DNA from: Oceanobacillus sojae
Lineage (GTDB): Bacteria; Bacillota; Bacilli; Bacillales; Amphibacillaceae
Length of the DNA: 64,000 bases
Assembly: GCF_900162665.1 (NCBI RefSeq)
Contig: NZ_LT727809.1
Location: forward strand, 382,738 to 446,737
Direction of reading: 5' to 3'
Shown: one piece after another, positions 48,127-56,827 of the stretch
Layout: every line of letters begins with the position of its first letter
How positions within the stretch are numbered: the first letter of the stretch is position 1
The notes under the pieces: model-generated
What the model saw: the letters and a program-made list of their open reading frames with translations, nothing else
What the model was told of the DNA's origin: nothing
Databases searched by the model: none
Program-made: the position numbers and the translations under genes

Positions 48127-48154
48127 ATTCTTATGTGCAAAAGGTGGAAAACGT
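48127..48154 (-). promoter_or_regulatory. Weak candidate sigK promoter
   Basis: On the minus strand CATAAGAAT (48127-48135) lies 17 bases after AC (48153-48154). This fits the sigma-K/sigma-E style -10 only partly. In B. subtilis sigK is made from a sigma-E promoter and later by sigma-K itself. Confidence 0.3.
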
Positions 48155-48242
48155 GTCTGTCCATGATGAATACAAAAGCTGAAATGAAGAAATAAATTTA
48201 TTTTGGAAGACGATTCGCAGGTTAGACATATATTCGTTCATT

Positions 48243-48284
48243 AAAAAAAGCTCAGATTTCCTTTCACAGGATAAATCTGAGCTT
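48243..48284 (-). terminator. mrp operon terminator
   Basis: AAGCTCAGATTT (48248-48259) and AAATCTGAGCTT (48273-48284) are perfect complements. On the minus strand a T run follows the hairpin. It lies 15 bases past the mrpG stop. Confidence 0.9.
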
Positions 48285-48298
48285 ATATTTTAAATTAA

Positions 48299-48658
48299 CT
48301 ATTTGGATTGGTTCTGATTGGTTTCGTACATTTCCTTTAAGTCGTCGATGACAGTATTCTTTTCGAGCTTAACACCATTACGGTAAGCAGATCTCGTAAT
48401 CATTAAGCTGGCTACCGGAGCTGTCAGGAATAAAAATAAAATAGCCAATAATATTTTGGCATTCATGACACCCTGAGATAAAAAGTGAATAAACACTGCC
48501 AGCATAATAAAAATAACACCTAATGTGGCACTTTTACCGGAAGCGTGTGCGCGGCTATAGACATCCTTTAATCTTACAATACCAATGGCACTTACTACGG
48601 CAAAGAACACACCAATGACAACAAAAATTGCTACAAGTACATCAATCATCGTGCTCAA
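48299..48658 (-). CDS. mrpG: Na+/H+ antiporter subunit MrpG
   Basis: Small membrane subunit of the Mrp complex. TTG at 48658 lies 7 bases after GAGGTG, giving 119 aa. A GTG nine bases upstream sits too close to the site, and ATG 48649 is an alternative. Three hydrophobic helices (about 6-28, 42-64, 69-90). The family pattern ASGKSATLGVIFIMLAVFI and LLAILFLFLTAPVASLMITRSAYR is present. It overlaps mrpF. Last gene of the seven. Confidence 0.93.
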   Translation of the reverse strand: MSTMIDVLVAIFVVIGVFFAVVSAIGIVRLKDVYSRAHASGKSATLGVIFIMLAVFIHFLSQGVMNAKILLAILFLFLTAPVASLMITRSAYRNGVKLEKNTVIDDLKEMYETNQNQSK

Positions 48659-48920
48659 TGACAACACCTCTTTCCAGGAATTTTGAGAGACTCAAAGTTC
48701 CCACAAATCCCAAAATAGTCAATACGAGAACAATATCTGAGAATACAGATGTATCTTGTAAAATCATCAAAATCCCAATAAAACCGACCAGCAGAACACC
48801 AATTGCATCCAATGCCAAAATTCTGTCCTGTGTCGATGGACCGATAATAACCCGGATAAACAATAGCAGAAGTGCTATGGAGAGTGCAGTTAATGCCACA
48901 ATTAAAACTGTATCGAACAT
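48642..48920 (-). CDS. mrpF: Na+/H+ antiporter subunit MrpF
   Basis: A 92-aa integral membrane subunit with three predicted helices. Signature: FIRVIIGPSTQDRILALDAIGVLLVGFIGI. It resembles the bile-acid/MnhF group, and its start shares one base with the mrpE stop, so translation is coupled. Part of the hetero-oligomeric Mrp complex of the cytoplasmic membrane. Confidence 0.94.
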   Translation of the reverse strand: MFDTVLIVALTALSIALLLLFIRVIIGPSTQDRILALDAIGVLLVGFIGILMILQDTSVFSDIVLVLTILGFVGTLSLSKFLERGVVIEHDD

Positions 48921-49396
48921 TATTTCGTCACCTCCATAATTGCTTTTTCAAAGGAACCTTGAATATCTTTGATCATGGCTTCTTTATCCGGAACATCAAT
49001 AGAATGAACGTATATAGTCTTGCTGTCTTGAGAGAAATCCATGGATATCGTCCCGGGGGTCAATGTGATTAATGCTGCCAGAATGGAAATCTCAAAGTTT
49101 GATTCTAATTGTGTTCTGACAGCAACAATCCCGGGCTGGTGATCTTGTTTTGGTTTAAGAACTACTTTCACAACATCAATATTGGCTTTAATTAATTCAA
49201 CAATAAATAGATAAATTAATTTAATAATGGCCCAGACTCTTTTTAAATAAAAGTCAAACTTAAGAAAACGACGGATGATAAATAGAATCAGGATTCCTAT
49301 AATATAACCGGAAATAAAATTTACGGCTGTATACTCATTTTGTAAAAACATCCAGAGTACCGCGAGCAAGACATTGATTAATATTTGAAAAGGCAT
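48920..49396 (-). CDS. mrpE: Na+/H+ antiporter subunit MrpE
   Basis: A 158-aa subunit. N-terminal two helices (about 4-40, with NVLLAVLWMFLQNEYTAVNFISGYIIGILILFII), then a soluble part (VKVVLKPKQDHQPGIVAVRTQLESNFEISILAALITLTPGTISMDFS) typical of MrpE. Five bases separate it from mrpD, keeping the strict operon order. Confidence 0.95.
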   Translation of the reverse strand: MPFQILINVLLAVLWMFLQNEYTAVNFISGYIIGILILFIIRRFLKFDFYLKRVWAIIKLIYLFIVELIKANIDVVKVVLKPKQDHQPGIVAVRTQLESNFEISILAALITLTPGTISMDFSQDSKTIYVHSIDVPDKEAMIKDIQGSFEKAIMEVTK

Positions 49397-49401
49397 AGCA
49401 A

Positions 49402-50886
49402 CTACTCCTTCAGCACAGATTCAATATAATTTGTAGGATTCATAATTTCTTGAGCAACTTCCATCGAATAATTGAACATCGGTTCAGCCGCGAAACCTAA
49501 AATAATGGTAAGTGCAATCAGGGGCAGGATTGGCAGTAAAAGTTTCCCTACTGAAATTTTTGCCTGCTCTTCGGTATGTTTCTGCTTGCCCCAGAAGACA
49601 TGACTGAATATTTTCATCATCGTGATTAATGTAAGTAAACCGACCAGCAGGGCAACCCCGGAGATCACATAATGCTGTGCCTCGAAACCGCCTAATATGA
49701 TTGGAAACTTACTAAAGAATCCGCTTAGCGGAGGTATACCTGCCATGGAGATGGCTGCAATAAAGAACATCCAGGTCAGCCAAGGGTGCGTACCGATAAG
49801 TCCTCCCATTTTCTTTAAATCAGTCGTTCCAGTAATTTTCTTGGTTACACCGGCAAATAAAAACAATGCTGGTTCTACAATCATATGGTGAGCGATATAG
49901 TAAATGGCGCCGGCAACAGCAAGCGGGGTGAAAATCCCTAACCCCATAACCATATAGCTGACCTGACTGATAATTAAGTAAGAGAGTACACGTTTGAAAT
50001 CGAATTGCGATATTGCTCCAAGAGCGCCGATGAACATCGTAACACCGGCAATCGTAATGAGTACCCCTTTATGTGTGAATTCTGGATTATGATTGAAAAT
50101 CAATGTAAAGGTTCGGATGATTGCATAAATTCCTACCTTGGTTAAAAGTCCGCCGAATAATGCTGCAATTGCTGCAGGTGGTCCATAATAAGATTTTGGC
50201 AGCCAAAAATGAAGCGGGAATAAAGCTCCTTTAGATGCAAAAACAATAAACAGCATGATAGCGATAATATTTAATGCACCTGCCTGGTCCAGCTCAGCAA
50301 CACGCTGAGCTATGTGAGCCATATTCATTGTGCCGACAATGGAATAAATCCATGCAATGGCAACAACGAAAAGGGCGGATGCAAAAACATTGATAATAAC
50401 ATATTTAAAAGACTCTCTTAATTGATAGCCTGTCCCTCCGTGAACAATCAATCCATAAGAGGAAATTAACATGACTTCAAAGAAAACAAATAGATTAAAT
50501 AAATCGCCTGTCAGAAAAGAACCGTTTACTCCAACCATTAAGAAAAGAAAAAGCGGATAGAAAAATTGTTTCTCTCTGTCCATGGCAATAGTTTGAAAAG
50601 CAAAGAACATACAAGCCGTTCCGACCAGTGTAGATAGCAGCAGCATCAAAGTGGAGAGCATGTCTGCTACAATAACAATTCCAAATGGCGCTTCCCAGCC
50701 GCCGACCTCCAGGACAACTGTGCCATGCTGGTAGACATAAATTGCTAAAAAAACGGAAAAGGCTAATAATATCAGCATTGTGATTCCACTTATTACACGT
50801 TGAACAGTATGTCTTTTATATAAAAGTATAAGTATAGCGCCGATTATAAAAGGAATAATAATCGGCAAGATAACGATATTACTCAT
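49402..50886 (-). CDS. mrpD: Na+/H+ antiporter subunit MrpD
   Basis: A 494-aa antiporter-like subunit related to the proton-pumping subunits of complex I (NuoM/NuoN). About 14 helices. Conserved charged residues in the transport path include the glutamate in FVFFEVMLISSYGLIVHGG and the lysines in FASKGALFPLHFWLPKSYYGPPAAIAALFGGLLTKVG. It overlaps the mrpC end by eight bases. With MrpA it forms the ion-translocating core. Confidence 0.96.
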   Translation of the reverse strand: MSNIVILPIIIPFIIGAILILLYKRHTVQRVISGITMLILLAFSVFLAIYVYQHGTVVLEVGGWEAPFGIVIVADMLSTLMLLLSTLVGTACMFFAFQTIAMDREKQFFYPLFLFLMVGVNGSFLTGDLFNLFVFFEVMLISSYGLIVHGGTGYQLRESFKYVIINVFASALFVVAIAWIYSIVGTMNMAHIAQRVAELDQAGALNIIAIMLFIVFASKGALFPLHFWLPKSYYGPPAAIAALFGGLLTKVGIYAIIRTFTLIFNHNPEFTHKGVLITIAGVTMFIGALGAISQFDFKRVLSYLIISQVSYMVMGLGIFTPLAVAGAIYYIAHHMIVEPALFLFAGVTKKITGTTDLKKMGGLIGTHPWLTWMFFIAAISMAGIPPLSGFFSKFPIILGGFEAQHYVISGVALLVGLLTLITMMKIFSHVFWGKQKHTEEQAKISVGKLLLPILPLIALTIILGFAAEPMFNYSMEVAQEIMNPTNYIESVLKE

Positions 50887-51217
50887 CAGCAGAACCCCTT
50901 AACTCTTCTAAATCATCTGTCTTATGCACTTTATAGGTGCGATAAGACATAACCAGCAGGATAGCAGTCACACCAAAACTGATAACAATTGCTGTCAGTA
51001 CTAATGCCTGTGGCAGCGGATCAGTGTAGGCGTCTGCATCAAAACTTAAAATAGGAGCAGCACCGCGCTGCAAGCCGGACATTGTTAATAATAAAAGGTG
51101 TACCCCATGAGAAAGTAATAATGTAGCTGCAACAACACGGAGCAGATTTTTAGACATAAACAAATAGATGGTTACGCTAAAAATGATTCCTATTACGATT
51201 GACATTAATAGTTCCAT
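50879..51217 (-). CDS. mrpC: Na+/H+ antiporter subunit MrpC
   Basis: A 112-aa NuoK-like subunit with three helices. LLRVVAATLLLSHGVHLLLLTM and DPLPQALVLTAIVISFGVTAILLV are typical of MrpC and NuoK. Its ATG shares one base with the mrpB stop. Confidence 0.95.
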   Translation of the reverse strand: MELLMSIVIGIIFSVTIYLFMSKNLLRVVAATLLLSHGVHLLLLTMSGLQRGAAPILSFDADAYTDPLPQALVLTAIVISFGVTAILLVMSYRTYKVHKTDDLEELRGSADE

Positions 51218-51648
51218 TATTTATCATCCTCCGCAATCGTCAGAATAATTGTAAGTGCACTTGCCAGTACAACAAAGTAAACTCCCAGATCGAAGACCAT
51301 AGCAGTAGTCAATTCCACTTCTCCCAAAATTGGAAGGGTAAAATAGTCAAAGAATTGTTTCAGAAAAGGAAAACCGAACAACATGGATACGACACCTGTG
51401 AGGCTGGCAAAAAGTAATCCAATCCCGATAATTTTTATATAATCAAATTTTATAGCCTTTTGAATTGATTTTAAATCAAATGAAAGGTACAAAATAAGAA
51501 TTGCACTGGCAGTCATTAAACCGCCGACAAACCCTCCGCCGGGACTGTTATGCCCTGCCAGTAACAGATATATGGAGAAGGAGAGGATAATAAGTATAAT
51601 TAATCTGGCCAATGTCTGAAGCATCATATTATTAGGCTTTTGCATCAT
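51217..51648 (-). CDS. mrpB: Na+/H+ antiporter subunit MrpB
   Basis: A 143-aa subunit of the MnhB family. Helices at about 12-30, 38-55, 72-95 and 114-135. SIYLLLAGHNSPGGGFVGGLMTASAIL is the family signature. It overlaps mrpA by four bases (ATGA). It aids assembly of the Mrp complex. Confidence 0.95.
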   Translation of the reverse strand: MMQKPNNMMLQTLARLIILIILSFSIYLLLAGHNSPGGGFVGGLMTASAILILYLSFDLKSIQKAIKFDYIKIIGIGLLFASLTGVVSMLFGFPFLKQFFDYFTLPILGEVELTTAMVFDLGVYFVVLASALTIILTIAEDDK

Positions 51649-54062
51649 ATATCCTCACTCCCTTTAAATCGTAATCGAATTAAGCTGACAACTGTGAGTA
51701 CTGCCATGGATACGACGAGTATTTCCAACATGGTATCCAAACCACGGAAATCTACCAAGATGACATTAACAATGTTGTACCCGCCAGCTTCTTCTTTCGA
51801 GTTTTCAGTATAGTATTCAGAAATAGAATCAAAATTAACTTCCTGTCCCATAGAAAATACGGATAATGACCCGAGTGTAATCATCAGTCCGAAGCCGATA
51901 GAGATAATTAATTTGACAGCTTTCATCTTCGGCGGTGTTTTCACCTTTTTCAATTTAGGTAAATGATAAAAGACAAGCATAAACAGAATAACAGATACTG
52001 ACTCTATAAGCAGCTGAGTCAATGCTAAATCAGGAGCTCTGAATAGAACAAATAAAAGAGCTACAATAAATCCGCTGACACCAGTTGCAATAATCAGTGC
52101 TACCCGATTATTAATGAATGGAATAACCACAATTGATCCGATAAATACCAATATAACTAACCAGAAATAAATTGGAATTGGTGATAAATCAAGAGACTGA
52201 ATGGCCGGCAGACTATAACGGTACATGGTATAAGCCATGATTAGAATAATAAATGTATTCATATAGATGAAATAATCTCTCAACCTTCCAGTCATTTGCA
52301 GACGGGTTATCCATTGTGAACCTTTAATCAACCCTTCATAACCAGAATCATAAGCATAGTTGAACAGGTCTTGCTCTCCACGGTAAAACGCAGTATTTTC
52401 CCATTTTTTAAATGTCATAAACAGGAGTATACCTAAAGCAACAACCCCAAATGTCATCCAAAGCTCCGGAGAAAATCCATGCCAATGAGAAATGTGTACA
52501 TCAAAAAATTCCCCCGGAGAAAGGATTCCCGGTATAATTGCAGCCATTGCCGGTTCGATAAGCGAGTAGGCTAACAAATTAGGGAAAAGTCCGAATACAA
52601 CAACCAGAGCAGCTAATATAACAGGGCTGATCAGCATACCAATCGGTGCTTCATGAACATGCTTCACCTTCAGCTTGCTGATATCGAATTTACCCATAAA
52701 TGTTTTAGAAAACATAAGAATACAATATAAGAAGGTAAATACACTGGCAATCCAGGCAATAACAGGGATGATAAATCCAAATGTTTCTAAATTAAAAATA
52801 CCGTATTCTGTTACGTTAAGCATACCTGTAAAAAACAATTCTTTACTTAAAAATCCGTTAAATGGCGGCAGTCCAGCCATTGAAGCCAAGCCGATAAGAG
52901 AAATAGTCGCAGTAACAGGGAGGACGGTCATTAATCCGCCCAGTTTGCGGATATCTCTTGTTCCTGTTTCATGATCAATGATACCTGCTGCCATAAACAG
53001 ACTTCCTTTAAAGGTTGCATGGTTAATTAAATGAAATACAGCTGCTAAGATAGCAGTCATGTATAACGCGTTGTCTCCATCCTGGAAGTAGAAAGCAGCA
53101 GAGCCTGCGCCAAGTAAGCTCATAATCAAACCGAGTTGGCTTACTGTAGAAAAAGCCAGGATACCTTTTAAGTCCTTCTGGCGTACTGCTGAGATGGAGC
53201 CCCAGGTTAAAGTGACTAATCCGGCGATGGTAATAATCCAAAACCATTCCGGAGCGCCGCCAAAAACACCTGTTAATCGTGCAACAAGGTAAATTCCTGC
53301 TTTAACCATTGTTGCAGAGTGAAGATAGGCGCTGACAGGTGTAGGTGCCTCCATAGCGTCCGGCAGCCAGATATGGAATGGAAACTGAGCAGATTTGGTA
53401 AATGCTCCTAATAAGACAAGTATCATCGCAGGGATGAATAAACTGCTTGCCATAACAAGGTCTGCATTTGCGATAAGTTCCCTGATGCTGAATGTGCCTG
53501 CAATAACGTAAAGTAAAGAAAAACCGCCGAGCATGGATAATCCGCCGAAAACAGTGATATACATAGATTTTTGAGCACCATAAACAGATTTCTCTCTCGT
53601 ATACCAATAACTGATTAATAATGAAGAGGCAATACTTGTTAACTCCCAGAAAACGTAAATGACGATTAAGTTATCAGAAAGAACAACTCCAAGCATAGCA
53701 CCCATAAACATTAACAGATAAACGTAAAAATTATTCAGCTTTTCTTTGTGCTTCGATAAGTAGTAAATAGAGTATAGAACTACTAAAGACCCGATTCCGG
53801 TAATTAATAATGCAAAAAGCAAGCTTAAACCATCTAGGTATACATTAAAATTAATACCGAGTGAAGGTACCCAGTTCAGGTTATTTAATATCACTTCGCC
53901 GGATGATGTTTTCGGTATAAATGATAAGAAATAAACAAACAGGACCAAAGGCAGGATTAAAACAAACCAGCCAGTATGTATTCTTTTCAAGTACTTATAC
54001 AAGAATGGAATAAGGATAGCTGCAATAAATGGTAATAAAACAGCCCAATGTAGTAACGTCAA
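51645..54062 (-). CDS. mrpA: Na+/H+ antiporter subunit MrpA
   Basis: Largest subunit, 805 aa, related to NuoL. The N-terminal part has 14-16 helices with the quinone-oxidoreductase pattern (VIYVFWELTSIASSLLISYWY, LLGAFTKSAQFPFHIWLPDAMEAPTPVSAYLHSATMVKAGIYL). The C-terminal part carries the MrpA-specific MrpB-like module (IATGVSGFIVALLFVLFRAPDLALTQLLIE, NVILVDFRGLDTMLEI). TTG start with AAAGGAGG. Mrp antiport exports Na+ and imports H+, important for growth at high pH or salt. Confidence 0.96.
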   Translation of the reverse strand: MTLLHWAVLLPFIAAILIPFLYKYLKRIHTGWFVLILPLVLFVYFLSFIPKTSSGEVILNNLNWVPSLGINFNVYLDGLSLLFALLITGIGSLVVLYSIYYLSKHKEKLNNFYVYLLMFMGAMLGVVLSDNLIVIYVFWELTSIASSLLISYWYTREKSVYGAQKSMYITVFGGLSMLGGFSLLYVIAGTFSIRELIANADLVMASSLFIPAMILVLLGAFTKSAQFPFHIWLPDAMEAPTPVSAYLHSATMVKAGIYLVARLTGVFGGAPEWFWIITIAGLVTLTWGSISAVRQKDLKGILAFSTVSQLGLIMSLLGAGSAAFYFQDGDNALYMTAILAAVFHLINHATFKGSLFMAAGIIDHETGTRDIRKLGGLMTVLPVTATISLIGLASMAGLPPFNGFLSKELFFTGMLNVTEYGIFNLETFGFIIPVIAWIASVFTFLYCILMFSKTFMGKFDISKLKVKHVHEAPIGMLISPVILAALVVVFGLFPNLLAYSLIEPAMAAIIPGILSPGEFFDVHISHWHGFSPELWMTFGVVALGILLFMTFKKWENTAFYRGEQDLFNYAYDSGYEGLIKGSQWITRLQMTGRLRDYFIYMNTFIILIMAYTMYRYSLPAIQSLDLSPIPIYFWLVILVFIGSIVVIPFINNRVALIIATGVSGFIVALLFVLFRAPDLALTQLLIESVSVILFMLVFYHLPKLKKVKTPPKMKAVKLIISIGFGLMITLGSLSVFSMGQEVNFDSISEYYTENSKEEAGGYNIVNVILVDFRGLDTMLEILVVSMAVLTVVSLIRLRFKGSEDI

Positions 54063-54171
54063 CAGTAATTCCTCCTTTAGTGGTAATAACGAATGGCCTT
54101 TAACCTTCAGGAAATATTAAAAATCTTTAAATACTCCTTCAGCCAAAAGCGTTCGCTCCCTTTTCTGATGT

Positions 54172-54339
54172 TAAAAAAATAAAAGCTCTTCTGTTTATAA
54201 TGAAAACGGGATGGAAGCTTTTTATAACATAAAGGTAATTCGATATGATAATCAAGGGGAATACCATGCTTTTCTTAAATCTTTCCCTATCTCTTTACAA
54301 TATTTTTAGACACAAACCAGAGTACTATTCTAGATTATA
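54172..54339 (-). promoter_or_regulatory. mrp operon promoter and attenuator-like leader
   Basis: On the minus strand a perfect -10 TATAAT (54334-54339) has only a weak -35. From there about 260 bases lead to mrpA. Within the leader AAAAGCTTC and GAAGAGCTTTT form a stem (54214-54223 with 54181-54191), followed by a run of T (54172-54180), the form of an intrinsic terminator before the first gene. The 417-base gap between mrpA and the sda terminator has no gene. Confidence 0.5.
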
Positions 54340-54431
54340 ACTTATTCAGAAAAAAGATGCATACAAAAAGAATACGGTTACCAGGGGTTAAAACTTTTAT
54401 TTTAAATAGGAAGGAACAAGGGGAAAAAGGC

Positions 54432-54460
54432 AAAAAAAAACTTCAATTTTAAAATTGAAG
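54432..54460 (-). terminator. sda terminator
   Basis: CTTCAATTTTAAAATTGAAG (54441-54460) is a perfect palindrome. On the minus strand nine T residues follow. It lies 20 bases beyond the sda stop. Confidence 0.9.
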
Positions 54461-54479
54461 ATTTGTAAACAAGACAAAA

Positions 54480-54620
54480 TTATACAGATTCTTTGATTTT
54501 ATGAGTTAGAGATCTTTTATGGATTTCTTCTTCAAATAAAGAAAGAAAATCAGGACTGAGGTTTAATGCTACCGCTGTATAATAAGATTCTAGTAATAGT
54601 TCGTCCGATAATGTTTCCAC
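54480..54620 (-). CDS. sda: Sporulation inhibitor Sda
   Basis: Checkpoint protein that binds histidine kinase KinA and blocks entry into sporulation when replication is disturbed or just begun. It has 46 aa, the family length, starting with GTG and ending TAA. The pattern LSDELLLESYYTAVALN and FEEEIHKRSLTHKI matches B. subtilis Sda (LSDELLIESYFKATEMN and IENEIKRRSLGHII). GAGGAGGT lies upstream. It lies next to yqeG as in B. subtilis, divergently arranged. Confidence 0.92.
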   Translation of the reverse strand: METLSDELLLESYYTAVALNLSPDFLSLFEEEIHKRSLTHKIKESV

Positions 54621-54701
54621 AATACAACCTCCTCAATTTGTAGGCAAATATTTAAGATAATAATAATTTAACATGTATATCTAGTGTTAACAAGCTCTAA
54701 C

Positions 54702-54800
54702 TTATCTACATATAGTTGTAGATAAGTTGTGTATAAGGAAGGGGGTAACCTTGTTCGAGATTGTTATTGGTGCATTCTTATGTTGATAAAGTTATCCACA
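54702..54800. promoter_or_regulatory. Cluster of four DnaA boxes upstream of sda
   Basis: TTATCCACA (54792-54800, plus) and TTATACACA (54728-54736, minus) are exact consensus boxes. TTATCTACA occurs on both strands (54702-54710 plus, 54717-54725 minus), each one base off, and these two are arranged as an inverted pair. DnaA controls sda in B. subtilis, where boxes lie upstream of the gene. The cluster lies 80-180 bases from the sda start within the 511-base gap to yqeG. Confidence 0.85.
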
Positions 54801-54957
54801 AAATCGAAGCGTATCGGAATTTGTCGAACGATTTTTAAAACACATATACATTTTTAATAAGGTTTCTGCATAGTTCCTTTTAGAATAGAAGACAAAATTG
54901 GATATCACTGTCAATGAAGCACCATTTCCTTATGCAGATAATAATTCTTTGAAACGC

Positions 54958-54986
54958 TAGTCAGTTGTAGTAGGATTAGGTATAAT
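54958..54986 (+). promoter_or_regulatory. Candidate promoter of the yqeG-yqeM operon
   Basis: TAGTCA (54958-54963) and TATAAT (54981-54986) are 17 bases apart. A further TATAAT is at 55079-55084 without a good -35. Either could drive yqeG. Confidence 0.45.
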
Positions 54987-55131
54987 GTGATGTAGCGTAA
55001 AGTTGCTTTGTCTTGTGTTTTCTCAGGATAAGAAATAAAAGCAGTATTCTTTTAAATGAAGTATCTTTACATAAATAGTATAATATGCAAGAAATATAAT
55101 GTTAACTAATTGGAAATCTTGAGGTGTGAAT

Positions 55132-55638
55132 ATGTTTTCAAAATTTTTACCGGATGAACAAATTGATCAAATTTTTGACCTGAAACCGGAAACGTTAAAA
55201 AAGAAGGGAATTAAAGGGATTATAACGGACCTGGATAACACCCTCGTTGCATGGGATGTAAAGGACGCGACCCCTGATGTCGTTTCATGGTTTAAAACAA
55301 TGGAAGAAAATGATATAAAAGTAACGATTATATCGAATAATAATCAGGAGCGTGTAACAGTTTTTTCAGAACCGCTTGGAACACCGTTTGTATTTAGTGC
55401 CAGAAAACCTTTGAGCAGGGCATTTAAAACAGTTGCCAGACAGATGGAGCTGAAAAAAGAAGAAATTTTAGTTGTCGGAGACCAATTGCTGACAGATGTC
55501 CTTGGCGGCAATATAGCCGGATTTTATACAGTACTGGTTGTTCCTGTAGTGCAAACGGATGGTAAAATAACGAAGATTAACCGTTTGATTGAGAGGAAAA
55601 TTTTAAAACGAATGCAGAACAAGAGTGATAGTAATTAA
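55132..55638 (+). CDS. yqeG: HAD-family phosphatase YqeG
   Basis: A 168-aa HAD hydrolase. ATG 55132 follows GAGGTG, and GTG 55126 overlaps that site. Motif I is ITDLDNTLVAWD, motif II VTIISNNN, and motif III/IV KKEEILVVGDQLLTDVLGGN. The substrate is unknown (a phosphatidylglycerophosphatase-like role is known for related proteins). It heads the operon with yqeH 12 bases downstream. Confidence 0.93.
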   Translation: MFSKFLPDEQIDQIFDLKPETLKKKGIKGIITDLDNTLVAWDVKDATPDVVSWFKTMEENDIKVTIISNNNQERVTVFSEPLGTPFVFSARKPLSRAFKTVARQMELKKEEILVVGDQLLTDVLGGNIAGFYTVLVVPVVQTDGKITKINRLIERKILKRMQNKSDSN

Positions 55639-55650
55639 GGAGGAATAAGT

Positions 55651-56760
55651 TTGGAGCAACATATTTGTCAGGGATGCGGGAGCGTTATTCAGACAGAGCA
55701 TCCGGATGAGCCGGGTTATGCGCCTGTCAGTGCATTAGAGAAAGATATTATTTTATGTAAAAGATGCTTTCGATTGAAGCATTATAATGAGATTCAGGAT
55801 GTATCGATCACGGATGCAGACTTTTTGAAAATGGTCAGTTCGATTCGGGACAGAAATGGATTAATTGTTCACATTATTGATATTTTTGATGTGGATGGCA
55901 CATTATTAAGTAATTTACCCAGGATTACAGGTGATAATCCGATTATTTTAGCCGGTAATAAACTAGACTTATTGCCGAAATCGACAAATGAAAATAAATT
56001 AAAGCAATGGCTGCGTCATGAAGCGAGCCAGCTTGGAATTAAAATTCAGGATGTTGTTTTAATTTCTTCTGTAAAAGGAAGAGGAATAGATGAGCTCAAG
56101 AAGAAAATAGAAATACATCGGGAAGATAAGGATGTGTTCATTGTCGGTGTTACCAATGTTGGTAAATCAACTTTTATCAACCGTTTAATTAAAGAGACAA
56201 CCGGAGAAGAGAACGCTATAACGACTTCTTATTTTCCTGGAACAACACTTGGTTTTATTGAAATACCACTGGATGCAGAGACGTTTTTGGTAGATACACC
56301 AGGGATTGTCAACAAACAGCAGATGGCTCATTATGTTTCTGAAAAGGAATTAAAGATGATTACTCCGAAAAAAGAAATAAAAGCAAGAGTTTATCAGCTG
56401 AATGAGCAGCAGACGCTTTATGTCGGCGGCTTGGTCAGATTGGATTTTATCAAAGGAGACAAGCAATCATTTGTTTGCTATTTCTCTAATGATTTAACAA
56501 TTCACCGGACAAAGTTGGAGAATGCGGATGAATTGTATGAAAAGCATGCCGGAGAACTATTGTCACCCCCTTACAGGGAGCAACTGGATAAATTTCCTCC
56601 ACTGACAGCACATAGCTTTAAAGTGGAAAAAGGAAAAACGGATATAGTTTTTCCGGGACTGGGCTGGATCAGCATTCAAGGCGAGGGAGCTACTGTAGTA
56701 GCACATAGCCCTAAAGGAGTCTCTGTAACAACAAGAAAATCCTTTTTATCTGGTCAGTAG
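55651..56760 (+). CDS. yqeH: Ribosome-assembly GTPase YqeH
   Basis: Circularly permuted GTPase for 30S assembly. It has 369 aa. The zinc finger uses C6, C9, C36 and C39. G motifs appear in permuted order: NKLDLLP (G4) comes before GVTNVGKST (G1) and DTPGI (G3). The TTG start follows AAGGAGGA. The C-terminal domain is expected to bind RNA. Confidence 0.96.
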   Translation: MEQHICQGCGSVIQTEHPDEPGYAPVSALEKDIILCKRCFRLKHYNEIQDVSITDADFLKMVSSIRDRNGLIVHIIDIFDVDGTLLSNLPRITGDNPIILAGNKLDLLPKSTNENKLKQWLRHEASQLGIKIQDVVLISSVKGRGIDELKKKIEIHREDKDVFIVGVTNVGKSTFINRLIKETTGEENAITTSYFPGTTLGFIEIPLDAETFLVDTPGIVNKQQMAHYVSEKELKMITPKKEIKARVYQLNEQQTLYVGGLVRLDFIKGDKQSFVCYFSNDLTIHRTKLENADELYEKHAGELLSPPYREQLDKFPPLTAHSFKVEKGKTDIVFPGLGWISIQGEGATVVAHSPKGVSVTTRKSFLSGQ

Positions 56761-56827
56761 ACAGGCAAGACCCGCAGATAAAATAAAGGTAAGATTTAAT
56801 ACGGTTGGTGGGGGAGGAGACGTTTCG

